Shown: piece by piece, positions 43,953 through 55,435 of the stretch
Layout: every line of letters starts with the position of its first letter
Numbering within the stretch: the stretch's first letter is position 1
From: Campanula takesimana
Lineage: Eukaryota > Streptophyta > Magnoliopsida > Asterales > Campanulaceae
DNA length: 64,000 nt
NCBI GenBank assembly: GCA_026119855.1
Contig: JAOWBW010000321.1
Location: 1,054,001 to 1,118,000 of the forward strand
Reading direction: 5' to 3'
Translations under genes and position numbers: made by a program
The notes under the pieces: generated by a model
What the model was told of the DNA's origin: nothing
Databases searched by the model: none
The model's input: only the letters and a program-made list of their open reading frames with translations

Positions 43953-44764
43953 ATTAATCCTAAACCCTTTAGGAGAAAGATGTTAAAACCCGTCACAATA
44001 CGAAATCAGGAAACTGGGTCCGAACAGGGCATGCTCGGTCAAGTCCTTTAATGTGCTCGGCCGAGAACCTCAAAAATAAAAGTTTCTGTAATTCTTGCTC
44101 GGCCGAGTCCTTTGAGTTGCTCGGCCGAGCACCACCAAAAACTTGATTTTAGCCTTTTAAACAATTCGTTCTTTTGTGTGTGACCCCATAGGATTATATT
44201 AAGTTGGCAATGAGTCCAAACACATTTGTACTCATAAATCATGAACGGACTCTAGCAAGCCATCATGACTACCCAATTAATATAACTTGTCAAAGTTCAT
44301 GAATCCTTTATAGAACATATCATAATCCTTTGTCCACGATAGCATTGAACGTAAGCCATGGTCAATGGTCAACTACAATGCTCAATACTTTCTCGATCCC
44401 AAATAGTTTGATAACACAAATGATATCGATCTCATCAATTCATTTGAGCACGGCCATGCATTTCATCAACACTATTCATCGAGGGGTCCAAGCCTGACAT
44501 CTCTCATGTTAAGGGACAAATCCCGTCTTGACTTATTACTCTTCCCTACATAGCTTTGATCATGCCAATTATATCTTTTATAATTACTTGGTTAAGAGTA
44601 ACGTTTGAATATGTCAAACATGATCTCCACTATGTGGAAGACCGTAATAATCTCAGGTCTAGGGATTCAATGATATAACTATTAGAGGTTTAATTATGAT
44701 ATTATGACCATGACATAAACCTCATCTTTGGGTCATGTCCAGTATATGTTCACCAACATATACC
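43948..44764 (-). repeat. D 3' LTR fragment
   Basis: Reverse complement of LTR positions about +213 to +1035. It includes one GC-rich block (44031-44132, with CTCGGCCGAG cores). It is joined on the left to the plus-strand fragment at a shared CTCAT. Confidence 0.85.
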
Positions 44765-44984
44765 TAGGGATGGCCAAACCGGACTGGAACCGGACCGGAA
44801 CCGTAAAACCGGACCTGAACCGGACCGAAAAAGCCCAGAACCGGAGCAAACCGGGGAGGAAACCGGAACCGGACGAACCGGAACCGCAAGGCATCCGGGC
44901 CGGTTCAGGGTCACATAAATGGCGAACCGGACCGGAACCGGACCGAAAATCCCTTGTTTTTCAATACTTTTAAAGGGGGGACCG
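44765..44984. mobile_element. Truncated hAT-like element in D
   Basis: It begins TAGGGATGGCCAAACCGG and matches, in reverse orientation, the right half of the element at 4216-4564, including the shared centre near CAAGGGATTT. It lacks the second terminal repeat. The sequence passes directly into gag codon 26 of D, so the deletion endpoint lies inside the hAT-like element. Confidence 0.82.
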
Positions 44985-45062
44985 GAAGTTAGCACCATTC
45001 TCTTGAAGCTTTTCCTTCTCGAGGATAGATCGCAATGATAGGTTATTTGTGTTTTGAGCCAT
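44985..45062 (-). pseudogene. D gag, first 26 codons only
   Basis: ATG at 45062-45060, followed by MAQNTNNLSLRSILEKEKL and QENGANF, aligned with the start of B gag (MTINTQSISLRSILEKDKL). After codon 26 the reading runs into the hAT-like fragment. It confirms the start codon chosen for B gag and the minus orientation of D. Confidence 0.85.
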
Positions 45063-46535
45063 TATCTACATTTTATGCAAACATATATAAATATGTATTA
45101 GTACCAATTTTCATAAAAAGATTTATAATTGTATTTTATAAATACTACCACTAAATTATAAAACCTTTAAATACAAATAATGTATCATATAATTCAAATG
45201 GGCTTAGATCCATATTTTATTCAAATTTTGACACCGCGATGGCAAGCTGCTCAAAATACAAATTATTTAGGTAGGTAACTTTTACCAATCATATCATATA
45301 TGACTCTTAAATCTTTTATGAGATTATTTAAAGACATCATAGGTCAAAAGCATGTTTTTATCTCATCTCGTGCCTTAAGCCCAAAACTCTTTTGATAGCT
45401 TAATTAAGTCAAACCATGATAGACGCATAGGAACCACTCTTTCACTCATATTGTTCATACAATGATAGAATCAATGCGCCTCGCGATGGTTAGATCCCGC
45501 ACAAAACTACCATTTGTAATCCCAAGTGTCTATCATGAGTTGGCACGTGACTTAAAATTTTAACAAGAAGGTTCAACACATATAGCATGGAAACATGTTT
45601 ATACGCACATTATATAAACACATAAAGCATCGGTTAACAATTTAATTAATCTCATTAATTAAACTATGATTTCATGTGATTGATTTATAGGGATAAATTT
45701 TTTAACACGTAATTGAGAGCACGATTGTACGATCGAAACTAAGCCAAAAGGCATCCACAATCCAGTACCAAATCTAGAAACTAGAAGAAACAACTATGTA
45801 AGGTCGAAACTAAGCCAAAAGGCATCCACAATCCCTTACATAAAGTAACTCGATTCTAAATTCTTTTGTCTCATCAATTTATGACTTTGACCTTGAGATT
45901 TGTTTTCAGGAAACACGGTTTCTAATAACCAGTCATCTGACAAACAAATTCAATCCAAAGTGATTATGAACCATGAGATTTAATTTCAGGAAACACGGTT
46001 TCTAAAACCAGCCATCTGAAAAACAAATTCAGTTCAAAATCATTCTGCTCGGCCGAGTCCTTTGAGGTGCTCGGCCGAGCACCTTAGTGTTTTAAAACTG
46101 CACCTTCTGACCTCCTTTGCTCGGCCGAGTCTTATGGCCTGCTCGGCCGAGCACGCCGTCAGATCAGTTTTTCCAAATTTCAATCCCAAATTGCTTTCCC
46201 GATTCAATCAGGGTTTGGTGTTCATGATGTTCAAATCACCATGTTCATAAAAACCTTGAATAAACAATTTATTCATGAATCAAGGATCATCAACAAATCA
46301 ATCCAATTAATTTTTGGTGATCACAAGGAACATAATAATCGAATTATTATTGCAATCTTAGACCCCACATAACGTAATTAAACGGTGCGATTTTATGATA
46401 TCCATATATCATATATACATACATAAAATTCAAATCACATAAACATCATGAATCTAGATTCAAATAGCATGGTAACACATATAATCCAATTATATCATTA
46501 ACATGTTATTATTAAAATAATCATGATGAACGGGG
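45063..46535 (-). other. D leader
   Basis: Non-coding 5' untranslated region of D in reverse orientation. It contains the GC-rich palindrome block at 46046-46161 and a twice-repeated GAAACACGGTTTCTAA word (45912-45930 and 45990-46005). It ends in the PBS remnant GGGGCTCTG at 46532-46540. Confidence 0.8.
46046..46161. repeat. GC-rich palindrome cluster in D leader
   Basis: Four CTCGGCCGAG palindromes, all perfect, more regular than in D'. Confidence 0.82.
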
Positions 46536-46540
46536 CTCTG

Positions 46541-48681
46541 TGACGCGCCCTAGATCCGTGGTTCTACTTGGCCCCACGCTCGGGACACGAGTGGAAGACG
46601 TTATAAAACACTTTTGAAAATTTTCGAAATGTACTTTCACGAAGTTTAACAAAATCCACACTTGAAGTTCAAAGACTTCCACTAACTTTCAAACAAACTT
46701 TCACAAACGAAAGTATTTAGCCCGAAGGCTTACAAACTTTTATACAAATGTACATACACCGACATTATCCAAAATATAGGTGTTACAAGATGATAAAGTC
46801 AAGGAAACTCTACCCAAAAGGTTTTACATTTACATAATGTAACCTTACCAAAACAAGTCCCAACTCTTACCACTCCAACGTCCTCCCGTGCCAAGTGTCC
46901 TATCCCCTGGACCCGCCTTTATCAAAAACACTAAACAAATAAAGGGTGAGAATAAATCTCATTAAGCTACTAAAATGCAACTACGTTTCACGCTAATATG
47001 ATAATCATAAAGAATAGTATCATAGCAATCACATAGCACATAATATGAGAGGTAAAATCAACTCATATACCACAATTATCATATAGGCCACACTCCGGTG
47101 GATACCAAGCCAAGGTTTACCCAATAACATAACTGTCTGAGAATACCATCTGAGAAAACCAACTGAGAAAACCATCTGAGCAGCATAAATAGCTGAAGCC
47201 GGGATCCCGAAAACCAAACCATAACCATAAGAACCCAAGTAACAATGGGGAAATATGACACAAAGTCATAACCCATGCTCACCAAAGGGAGCGATTCATC
47301 CCATCCAAGGCCAATCTAGACTGGGGAAACAGAGAAGGCACAGTGGACACCTTATAGTGAACTTGGTTTGTGTGCCACTATAATTCTCCTACCGCCTGAC
47401 ACAAGGTACCAATGGAAAATCTTATAGTGAACATACTTGTACCACTATAATTCTCCCATTGCCTGACTCCACAACAAGACCAACTGGACTTTCACAAGAA
47501 TCACAGTAATGAATACTTACTAAACAACAACAACCGGGGCAATGATTCTAAAATAATGAACCAAGCCAAACACATCAAAAATGCACATAAAGAATCACTC
47601 ACAAAGAGTCTACAACAACATGATTCAAGGTCACAATATATTCTTGCACACACTTGAACACCCTTTTCATTAACCATGACAATATCCTAGGACACTCATA
47701 TATTGGTCCTAGACAATACCCCAAGGCTTAAACCAAAGTTAACCTTCTATACCTTACCTCAACCAAACTATAAGACTCAAGGGAAAGTGTGCGGCCGCCC
47801 AAAACAGGGTGTGCGGTCGCACACATTCTGATTTCTCAAGAACAAAATCTTCCAGATAAGTGTGCGGCCGCACGCCCCTTTTGGGCGGCCGTCCAACACA
47901 CTCGACAGGCAAAACCCAAAATGATTTATACTCCTTTCGTTTCACCGTCCCAAAAGTACAACACTAACGTTTATAACTTTATTTAGACTACAAAATTAGT
48001 CTCAAAACAACTTCAATACTACTTTGAACCCAACCAAACCAACATACTAAATACTCCCTTTGTCCCAACATTACGAGTATAACAATTATTACCCAAATCA
48101 CAAAATAACAATTACAAGTATCAGGTATAACATATATGACCATTTTAACATTTAAAGGGGAATTAGTAACTTACCTATTTCCAGAAAAAGTATCGCTGAA
48201 ATAAGTTTTGTTCGGATAGAAATGACCTACTCGACGCCCTGATCATTTTTATATAATTAATTTTTAAAACGGGTAAGTAAATAAAAAGAATTAAATCGAA
48301 ATGGGTTGAACTTACCTTTTTCTCTTTAACCCTAAGGAAACGTAGAGGAAAGTTGCAGAAGAAAAATTACACAGAGAAAGATGGAGAAGGGATAAACATA
48401 AGTTATATTAAGGTTTTTAACCCAAAACTTCATTTTGGTCACTCAAGTTCCAATTTCAACACTTAAGCCCCTAAACTTATATTTTCAACAAGGACCCTAA
48501 AGTTTCAACTTAATCATTTAACTCCTTTAATCATTATTACTACTAACTAAATAAATAACACAAATAATCAAGTAAGGTATGCAAATCATAAAATATGATG
48601 CAACACATAAAATGCACACATAAGTCAAATAAAAATCCCCAAAATATAAAATAAATAGGGACGGGTTTTGGGGTCGCTACA
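46541..48681 (-). repeat. E 3' LTR (left copy)
   Basis: 2141 bp, TGACGCGCCC...GTCGCTACA. The extra 26 bp against the right copy is a third CATCTGAGAAAACCAACTGA-like unit around 47135-47185. The GC-rich block is at 47788-47894. Confidence 0.92.
47788..47894. repeat. GC-rich palindrome cluster in E left LTR
   Basis: GTGCGGCCGCCC, GTGTGCGGTCGCACAC, GTGTGCGGCCGCACGC and GGGCGGCCGTCC. The GTGCGGCCGCAC core is shared with copia element B. Confidence 0.82.
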
Positions 48682-48695
48682 ATCACTCCCCTTAA
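48682..48695 (-). other. E polypurine tract
   Basis: In sense AAGGGGAGTGAT directly precedes the TGTAGCGACC LTR start. Confidence 0.8.
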
Positions 48696-48743
48696 ATAAA
48701 ATTCATCCCGAATTTTAGGTTACTTACCGAGACCCTCAAACAA

Positions 48744-49035
48744 CTAAGGGTACTTTCTCTCAATCTCCTCCAGAAGCTCCCAAGTTGATTCTTCCACATT
48801 ATGGTTCCTCCACACAACTCGAACAAGAGGAATACTCTTATTTCTTAATTCTTGGACTTTAGAATCAATCACTTCGACTGGATGCTCCTCATAAGACATA
48901 CTCAGTTCAATATCCTCGGGTACCTCAGATAAAACATGAGAAGGATCATACACATACTTCCGAAGCATAGAGATATGAAACACATTATGGATCTTATCAA
49001 GAGAAGGAGGTAATGCAAGATGATAATTCGAATCT
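48744..49035 (-). pseudogene. E integrase C-terminus with chromodomain
   Basis: In sense the reading LALPPSLDKIHNVFHISMLR leads into RKYVYDPSHVL, then YEEHPVEVIDSKVQELRNKS and WRNHNVEESTWELLEEIERK, and stops at 48744. FHxSMLRKYV plus the W...STWE block is the hallmark of the Tekay/Del integrase tail and its chromodomain, thought to guide insertion into heterochromatin. It is out of frame with the upstream gag-protease reading, and the integrase core is missing, so the chromodomain is stranded. Confidence 0.88.
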
Positions 49036-50491
49036 CTCTACCCCAGGGAACAGTTTCAAAAGTAAATTTAGGAACATTAGGGATAGAAAATGTGACCACT
49101 TTTTTAGCACAATCAACAGACGCATGATATTTACCCAACCAATCCATACCCAAGATAACAAAATCTTGTAATGGTAAGATAACTAAATCAGCAGGTAAAA
49201 CATGCTCATGTATATGCACATCACAAGAATGCAACACCTCATTGGTCACCAAACACTCCCCTATAGGAGCAGACACCTCTAACACATAAGGTAGAGATTC
49301 AGAAGACAAATGCAATCGAGAAGAAAAATGCACAGACACATAAGAATGCGATGAGCCAGGGTCTATAAGTGTACGTGCTCTCAAACTAGACACGGAAATA
49401 ATACCTCCTATCACATTAGAGGAATCTGAAGCCTGTTGTTGAGAAATGGCAAAGACACGACCCTGAACCTTAGGCTTTCCTGAAGAATCCCTCTTCTGGC
49501 CCTGAGAAGACCCAACGACACTTCCCGATGCCTGCATTTTGAACTTAGGGCAATCCCTCTAAAAATGACCCAACTGACCACAGTTCAAACATTTGCCCTG
49601 TTTCTTCCAACATCTTTCTTCTGAATGCCCTTCTTTCTGACAATAATTACAGACTCCTTTGCTCTGACTCCCTGAAGTGTTACTTTGATTTCTATTACCT
49701 GACTGTCTTTGAAAAGACCATTTGAATTGTGAAGATCCACCTTGATTTCCTCTATTATCACCACGTTGTTGTTGTTGCCTAACTTGCTTCCCTGCGCCTA
49801 ACAACTCCATTTTCTTCTTATGTTCCTCAATATCATGCTCCACCTGGTAGGCTCGATCAACTGCATCTTGAAAATCTTGCAACTTGTGGGATACTAGCTG
49901 AGTTCTAATCATAGTTTTCAAACCTTTCACAAACCTCGTAGCCTTTCTCTCCTCAGTTGCCACTAAGTGAGTACAATACCTGGACAACTCTGAAAACTTA
50001 GCTGAATACTGAGCAACTAACATAGAACCTTGCTCCAAGATAAGAAACTCCATTTCCTTCCTGTCTTGATCTACCCGGGGAATGAAGTGTTCTTTAAACT
50101 TTTCCAGAAAATTCTCCCAAGTGTAAGGTACATGAGTCTCATCCCATTTAGTTTTCAAAGCTTTCCACCAATGCTCGGCGGCTCCATTCAGCTTATAGGT
50201 AGCAAACCTGACTTGATCTTCCTCAGAACATCTCAAAGCATCAAAGATCTTTTCCATTGATTCAATCCACCTTTCAGCCTTAGATATATCAGGCTCTCCA
50301 TCATACTCCATAGGCTTCATTTTCAGAAATTGTTCTAGGCCATATCTTGGTGGTACCTGTTCCCTCTCTTGCCTCTGATCATTTTAAGTTTTCATTGCTG
50401 CTTCGAACATTCCTTGGAACATAATTCGAACCTCTTCTTTGGCATCCCCTTGCCCCGAAGAGCCAGCCTGATCTCCTTCATTCTCAACCAT
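49036..50491 (-). pseudogene. E gag and protease, two in-frame stops
   Basis: The ATG at 50491 begins MVENEGDQAGSSGQGDAK. The same frame runs through MKPMEYDGEPDISKAERWIE, LNGAAEHWWKALKTKW and QYSAKFSELSRYC (retrotransposon gag family), two zinc knuckles (CNYCQKEGHSEERC, then CLNCGQLGHF interrupted by TAG at 49559-49561) and protease with LIDPGSSHSYVS and VILGMDWLGKYHASVDC. A TAA near 50385 is the other stop. The frame ends at the deletion join near 49040 after FETVPWG. Only two point lesions suggest the reading was intact when the deletion arose or shortly before. Confidence 0.9.
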
Positions 50492-50587
50492 TTTTAATGA
50501 ATACCTGCATAGAGAACTCAACGTTACTCACTCTATACTCTACTACCCTCCTAGGTCATTTAGTCATTCTAGACGATCTACAACCAA

Positions 50588-50599
50588 GCTTTGATACCA
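50588..50599 (-). other. E primer-binding site
   Basis: Sense TGGTATCAAAGC, matching initiator Met tRNA, two bases inside the 5' LTR border. Confidence 0.88.
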
Positions 50600-50601
50600 A
50601 C

Positions 50602-52716
50602 TGATGCGCCCCAGATCTGTGGTCCTACTTGGCCCCACGCTCGGGACACGAGTGGAAGACGTTATAAAACACTTTTGAAAATTTTCGAAATGTACTTTCA
50701 CGAAGTTTAACAAAATCCACACTTGAAGTTCAAAGACTTCCACTAACTTTCAAACAAACTTTCACAAACGAAAGTATTTAGCCCGAAGGATTACAAACTT
50801 TTATACAAATGTACATACACCGACATTATCCAAAATATAGGTGTTACAAGATGATAAAGTCAAGGAAACTCTACCCAAAAGGTTTTACATTTACATAATG
50901 TAACCTTAACAAAACAAGTCCCAACTCTTACCACTCCAACGTCCTCCCGTACCAAGTGTCCTATCCCCTAGACCCGCCTTTATCTAAAATAGTAAACAAA
51001 TAAAGGGTGAGAATAAATCTCAGTAAGCTACTAAAATGCAACTACGTTTCACGCTAATATGATAATCATAAAGAATAGTATCATAGCAATCACATAGCAT
51101 ATAGTATGAGAGGTAAAATCAACTCATATACCACAATTATCATATAGGCCACACTCCGGTGGATACCAAGCCAAGGTTTACCCAATAACATAACTGTCTG
51201 AGAAAACCATCTGAGCAGCATAAATAGCTGAAGCCGGGATCCCAAAAACCAAACCATAACCATAAGAACCCAAGTAACAATGGGGAAATATGACACAAAG
51301 TCATAACCCATGCTCACCAAAGGGAGCGATTCATCCCATCCAAGGCCAATCTGGACTGGGGAAACAGAGAAGGCACAGTGGACACCTTATAGTGAACTTG
51401 GCTTGTGTGCCACTATAATTCTCCCACCGCCTGACACAAGGTACCAATGGAAAACCTTATAGTGAACATACTTGTACCACTATAATTCTCCCATTGCCTG
51501 ACTCCACAACAAGACCAACTAGACTTTCACAAGAAGCACAGTAATGAATACTTGCTAAACAACAACAACCGGGGCAATGATTCTAAAATAATGAACCAAG
51601 CCAAACACATCAAAGATGCACATAAAGAATCACTCACAAAGAGTCTACAACAACATGATTCAAGGTCACAATATATTCTTGCACACACTTGAACACCCTT
51701 TTCATTAACCATGATAATATCCCAGGACACTCATATATTGGTCCTAGACAAAACCCCAAGGCTTAAACCAAAGTTAACCTTCTATACCTTACCTCAACCA
51801 AACTATAAGACTCAGGGGAAAGTGTGCGGCCGCCCAAAATAGGGTGTGCGGTCGCACACATTCTGATTTCTCAAGAACAAAATCTTCCAGATAAGTGTGC
51901 GGCCGCACGCCCCTTTTGGGCGGCCGCCCAACACACTCGACAGGCAAAACCCAAAATGATTTATACTCCTTTCGTTTCACCGTCCCAAAAGTACAACACT
52001 AACGTTTATAACTTTATTAAGACTACAAAATTAGTCTCAAAACAACTTCAATACTACTTTGAACCCAACCAAACCAACATACTAAATACTCCCTTTGTCC
52101 CAACATTACGAGTATAACAATTATTACCCAAATCACAAAATAACAATTACAAGTATCAGGTATAACATATATGACCATTTTAACATTTAAAGGGGAATTA
52201 GTAACTTACATATTTCCAGAAAAAGTATCGCTGAAATAAGTTTTGTTCGGATAGAAATGACCTACTCGACGCCCTGATCATTTTTATATAATTAGTTTTT
52301 AAAACGGGTAAGTAAATAAAAAGAATTAAATCGAAATGAGTTGAACTTACATTTTTCTCTTTAACCCTAAGGAAACGTAGAGGAAAGTTGCAGAAGAAAA
52401 ATTACACAGAGAAAGATGGAGAAGGGATAAACATAAGTTATATTATGGTTTTTAACCCAAAACTTCATTTTGGTCACTCAAGTTCCAATTTCAACACTTA
52501 AGCCCCTAAACTTATATTTTCAACAAGGACCCTAAAGTTTCAACTTAATCATTTAACTCCTTTAATCATTATTACTACTAACTAAATAAATAACACAAAT
52601 AATCAAGTAAGGTATGCAAATCATAAAATATGATGCAACACATAAAATGCACACATAAGTCAAATAAAAATCCCCAAAATATAAAATAAATAGGGACGGG
52701 TTTTGGGGTCGCTACA
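50602..52716 (-). repeat. E 5' LTR (right copy)
   Basis: 2115 bp, TGATGCGCCCC...GTCGCTACA, with the GC-rich block at 51822-51930. It ends against the duplicated CTCTG. Confidence 0.92.
51822..51930. repeat. GC-rich palindrome cluster in E right LTR
   Basis: As in the left LTR. The last unit is a perfect GGGCGGCCGCCC. Confidence 0.82.
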
Positions 52717-52728
52717 CTCTGATACTAC
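52717..52728 (-). other. D primer-binding site, LTR-proximal part
   Basis: Together with 46530-46540 this restores a site close to TGGTATCAGAGCCCC, with one mismatch (TAGTATC). E sits inside it. Confidence 0.85.
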
Positions 52729-54192
52729 TGTTGGGTTTTGAGCAAACATGCGCCTCAGAATAAACCCAAAAGCCTAGATCCATTCAAGAAGATTAAATTA
52801 ATATGGAGATGAATTTAGATTACTAACCGTCGTGATGCTTTAAAATTTTCAGATCTTCAATCTTTGTTCTTCGCGCTTCTTTGAATCACGATCGCAGGAA
52901 CACGACCTCAAGGCTTGTATCACGAACTTGAAGGAGTTGATGCCAACGCCCTCTATGTTTATCCACACACGAACGAATATCAAGAACACCTTCTTAATCC
53001 GCATTGCTAGACCTAATAGAACACGTTTATATTATGGAGGCTATATGAAAATATGGTTCTTGTTCTTGAGAAAGAAGAAAACCAAATTTTCTCTCTTGGA
53101 GGCTCTCTTATTGATCTAATATCAATTGTTTCTGATTAGGGTATATAGAGGGGTATTTAAACTCATTAATCCAAAACCCTTTAGGAGAAAGAGGTTAAAA
53201 CCCGTGATAATACGAAATCAGGAAACTGGGCCCGAAGAAGGCCTGCTCAGCCGAGTCCTTTAAGGTGCTCGACCGAGCACCTCTAAAATAAAAGTTTCTG
53301 TAATTCTTGCTCGGCCGAGTCCTTTGAGGTGTTCGGCCGAGCACCACCAGAAACTTGATTTTAGCCTTTTAAACAATTTGTTCTTTTGTGTGTGACCATA
53401 TAGGATTATATTAAGTTGGCAATGAGTCCAAACACATTTGTACTCATAAATCATGAGCGGACTCTAGCGAGCCATCATGACTACCCAATTAATTTAACTT
53501 GTCAAAGTTCGTGAATCCTTTATAGAACATATCATAATCCTTTTATCCAAGATGTCATTGAACGTAAGCCATGGTCAATGGTCAACTTACAATGCTCAAT
53601 ACTTTCTCGATCCCGAATAGTTTGATAACACAAATGATATCGATCTCATCAATTCATTTGAGCACGGCCATGCATTTCATCAATACTATTCATTGAGGGG
53701 CCCAAGCCTGACATCTCTCATGTTGAGGGACAAATCCCGTCTTGAGTTATTACTCTTCCCTACATAGCTTTGATCATGCCAATCATATCCTTTATAATTA
53801 CTTGGTTAAGAGTAACGTTTGAATATTTCAAACATGATCTCCACTATGTGGAAGACCTTAATAATCTCAGGTCTAGGGATTCAATGATATAACTATTAGT
53901 GGTTTAATTATGACATTATGACCTTGACATAAACCTCATCTTTGGGTCATGTCCAGTATATGTTCTCTAACATATACCCATAAGTTTAACTTGTATCCCA
54001 TAAACATAATCATTATAAGATTATCTAATTAAACTTATACTAGTTCTTCATAAGTACTAGGGACGGGGATTATTATAACAAAACATGAAACAACAAATAA
54101 TAATCCAAATATCTCTTTATATAAATGAAAAGTAATAACAAACATTGTCAAACAATGTGCCAAATAACATGCCAAGGGCATATACACCAACA
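52729..54192 (-). repeat. D 5' LTR
   Basis: 1464 bp. Plus strand TGTTGGGTTTTG...ATACACCAACA is the reverse complement of the A LTR. The GC-rich block (CTCGGCCGAG type) lies at 53243-53347. A TATA-like TTTAAATACCCC in sense lies near 53155. Confidence 0.92.
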
Positions 54193-54570
54193 GCAACTGC
54201 TCGGATGTACGCGCTCTGTTGCCCCGGTTGTCCGCGGTCCCAACACAAAAGTTGCTCCTCCCAATTTTTTGGTCACAGTGGCATATCTATAATATGTTAA
54301 TGAGTAAGGAATAATATAAATATAATTTTACAAGTAAAGGATGTCCGGTAAAAGGCTCTCTTAGGGTTACGGGCCCCGTCGTGGGGTCCTGAAGCTCGAT
54401 TTTTGGAGGATGCACCTATTTACTCGGTTTTGAGTCCAGATCACAGTCTCAAACTCGGTTTGTTCATCCGATGCACCGATAAGGCGGTCGGTATCTAGGG
54501 TTTTATGTCATTTCTGGGTTTAGACCAATTTAGGGTTTGGTTGAAGAGGAGCGAGATCGGGGTGTCTACA
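54193..54570 (-). repeat. F 3' LTR fragment
   Basis: The last 378 bp on the plus strand of the LTR, ending GGTGTCTACA. The rest is missing or lies beyond the D/A complex, outside the window. Confidence 0.65.
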
Positions 54571-54984
54571 GAGCCCCTCGTCGAATTTCCTTGTAATGTA
54601 AAGGGAATTCGACGATCCACTATAGACAACCGATCTCGTCTTGGGTTTAATGGTTGGTCCCAAAGTAGGGCTTCATACGTATCCCTTGCGGGAATCAAGC
54701 CTCCGTAGTTCTACTCAAGCAAACAATATAAGCACAATCAAATGGTCAAACTCGGTGATCCGAGATTCTTACGTATCTCTTGCGAGAATCATACCAATCG
54801 TAGTTTGGATGGATGCTAGGGATGGCATTGAGATCGCGAGTTACTCTTTTCTGGGGATTAAGGTATCATATTCGATTGAGTCAATGACTGAGCTCCTATT
54901 CAAGCTGTCTACGTATCCCATATGGGAATCAAGTCGGTGCGTAGTTTTGGGGGAGGTCCAACCCGAGCGCTCGAGTGGAACAGG
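54571..54984 (-). other. F purine tract and 3' region with three CTACG-type motifs
   Basis: GAGCCCCTC (54571-54579) is the purine tract in reverse. Motif copies lie at 54675-54708, 54769-54803 and 54909-54944, with inner arms CCC/GGG, TCTC/GAGA and CCCAT/ATGGG. Confidence 0.7.
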
Positions 54985-55435
54985 AAGTCTATAATCGGTG
55001 GCAAAATCTTTATTTTCTCAAGCCAGTGAAGGTTGGTCTATAATTGACGGCGAGATTTGGATTTTCTCAAGCCTAGGGAGGTTGGTCTATAATTGATGGA
55101 AGGCGAGACCTAAATTTTCCTCAAGCCTATCGAGGTTGGTCTATAATTGGTGAGGAAGGCGAGACCTAATTTTCTCAAGCCTAAAGAGGTCGGTCTATAA
55201 TTGGTGGAAGGCGAGACCTAAATTTTCTCAAGCCTATCGAGGTTGGTCTATAATTGGTAGATTGGATAGGATGTGGAACTGTGATCGTTCGATGGGCGAG
55301 ACTTACATTTTCTCAAGCCTAAAGGTTGTTTAAGATTTTGAGGAAGGCGGGTTCTAAAATATCTCAAGCCTAAGAGTTGTCTAAGATTATGAGGAAGGCG
55401 AGTTCTAAAATCTCTCAAGCCTAATAGTCTAATTG
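54985..55435. repeat. Tandem array, about 53-bp unit, in F
   Basis: GGTTGGTCTATAATTGGTGG plus GGCGAGACCTAAATTTTCTC recurs about every 47-54 bp from 54986 to 55250. A shortened GGCGAGTTCTAAAATCTCTC form follows to 55430. Confidence 0.85.

Larger units (their letters stand above)
46541..52716 (-). mobile_element. Element E: Tekay-type deletion derivative inside D's primer-binding site
   Basis: LTRs at 46541-48681 and 50602-52716 are flanked by CTCTG (46536-46540 and 52717-52721). In sense the primer-binding site TGGTATCAAAGC (50599-50588) follows the right LTR, and a purine tract (48695-48682) precedes the left LTR. The 1.9-kb interior encodes gag, protease and then directly the integrase C-terminus with chromodomain. 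RT, RNase H and the integrase core are gone. The LTRs differ little apart from a 26-bp repeat-unit indel near 47140. Confidence 0.93.
43948..54192 (-). mobile_element. Element D: copia of the A family, inverted and internally deleted
   Basis: From right to left in sense: full 5' LTR (52729-54192), primer-binding site (split by E), leader (46535 to 45063), 26 codons of gag (45062-44985), a truncated hAT-like piece (44984-44765) and a partial 3' LTR (44764-43948). Everything from gag codon 27 through pol to the first 0.2 kb of the 3' LTR is missing. The left end is an inverted junction against D'. The right end is flanked by GCAAC (54193-54197), whose TSD partner is not identifiable. Confidence 0.85.
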
